From Streptomyces ruber (GTDB lineage: Bacteria; Actinomycetota; Actinomycetes; Streptomycetales; Streptomycetaceae), in assembly GCF_014648075.1 (NCBI RefSeq), contig NZ_BMQK01000001.1, positions 868,001 to 932,000 on the forward strand: a DNA stretch of 64,000 nt. The letters run 5' to 3'. Below the pieces are notes generated by a model. It was not told where the DNA came from, searched no databases, and saw only the letters and a program-made list of their open reading frames with translations. This document shows positions 63,686-64,000 of this stretch, one piece after another. Position numbers and translations under genes: made by a program. Numbering within the stretch: the stretch's first letter is position 1; each line of letters begins with the position of its first letter.

Positions 63686-64000
63686 ATGGCTTCGACGTCC
63701 ACACCGCTCACCCTGCCCGTGCTGCCTCTCGACGACGAGGTCGTGCTGCCGGGGATGGTGGTGCCGCTGGACCTGAACGACGCCGAGGTGCGGGCCGCGG
63801 TCGAGGCCGCGCAGGCCGCCGCGCGCTCCGAGCCCGGCAAGCCCAGGGTGCTGCTGGTACCGAGGATCGACGGGACGTACGCGAGCACGGGCGTGCTCGG
63901 CACCGTCGAGCAGGTGGGACGGCTGGCCGACGGTGACCCGGGCGCCCTGATCCGCGCGCGCGGCCGGGTGCGCATCGGTGCCGGGACCACCGGACCGGGC
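63686..64000 (+). CDS. lon: ATP-dependent Lon protease, N-terminal part
   Basis: The first 105 residues of Lon, cut by the window end. The sequence begins MASTSTPLTLPVLPLDDEVV and shows the substrate-binding N-domain strands (PLDDEVVLPGMVVPLDL, ARGRVRIGAG). The AAA+ and Ser-Lys peptidase domains lie beyond the window. ATG 63686 follows AGGGAGAG. It degrades misfolded and regulatory proteins; the upstream ClgR-like site suggests stress control. Confidence 0.88.
   Translation, partial: MASTSTPLTLPVLPLDDEVVLPGMVVPLDLNDAEVRAAVEAAQAAARSEPGKPRVLLVPRIDGTYASTGVLGTVEQVGRLADGDPGALIRARGRVRIGAGTTGPG

Overview
This window is high-GC (roughly 70% or more) actinomycete chromosome, almost certainly Streptomyces. 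Nearly every gene has strong G/C at codon third positions and many start with GTG. Gene order follows, from memory and with no database used, the Streptomyces coelicolor stretch from the albaflavenone P450 (SCO5223) to lon (SCO5285). It is core or syntenic DNA with a modular cluster near the right end. I saw no rRNA, tRNA, CRISPR array, insertion sequence or integrase.

Layout. 1-930: 3' part of a CYP170A-type P450. 962-5900: nrdABS class Ia ribonucleotide reductase operon (minus strand), with two NrdR boxes and a cobalamin riboswitch in its leader. 5920-8835: a GNAT acetyltransferase and cstA with its small YbdD-like partner. 8959-15888: the dasR-dasABCD-nagB chitin/GlcNAc regulon with DasR operators (dre) at three or four positions. 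16408-22484: PdtaS-like sensor kinase, wblE, a diacylglycerol-kinase-like protein, a membrane protein, the ushX-sigH stress operon and a UBP zinc-finger protein. 22557-26139: antiporter, PLP enzyme, amidase and a small protein.

26416-29134: a Family 2B encapsulin shell gene (cyclic-nucleotide-binding domain inside an HK97-type capsid protein) followed by a polyprenyl diphosphate synthase with a disordered N-terminal extension. This looks like a shell plus cargo pair. 29342-35792: acetyltransferase, zinc-ribbon protein, sodN/sodX nickel superoxide dismutase pair, CGNR regulator, methyltransferase and an amino-acid ABC transporter. 36425-41576: malic enzyme, quinone-oxidoreductase-like enzyme, PadR-DUF4097 pair and a DUF6104 protein.

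41801-55608 is the most unusual block, all on the plus strand: a trypsin-co-occurring (Trypco1/CU044_2847) protein, a trypsin-VMAP protease, a MoxR-type AAA+ ATPase, a 1170-aa vWA-TPR protein, a 63-aa FxsA-like RiPP precursor ending FNNSL, an FxsB radical SAM maturase, an HExxH protein and a TIR-like/NB-ARC/TPR protein (FxsT). It combines a protease/chaperone/STAND conflict-type system with a cyclophane peptide. A strong terminator separates it from core genes. 55725-64000: kgd (E1/E2 2-oxoglutarate enzyme), a two-component system, a spermidine-synthase-like protein, a GNAT gene broken by two compensating frameshifts, and the start of lon behind a ClgR-like operator.
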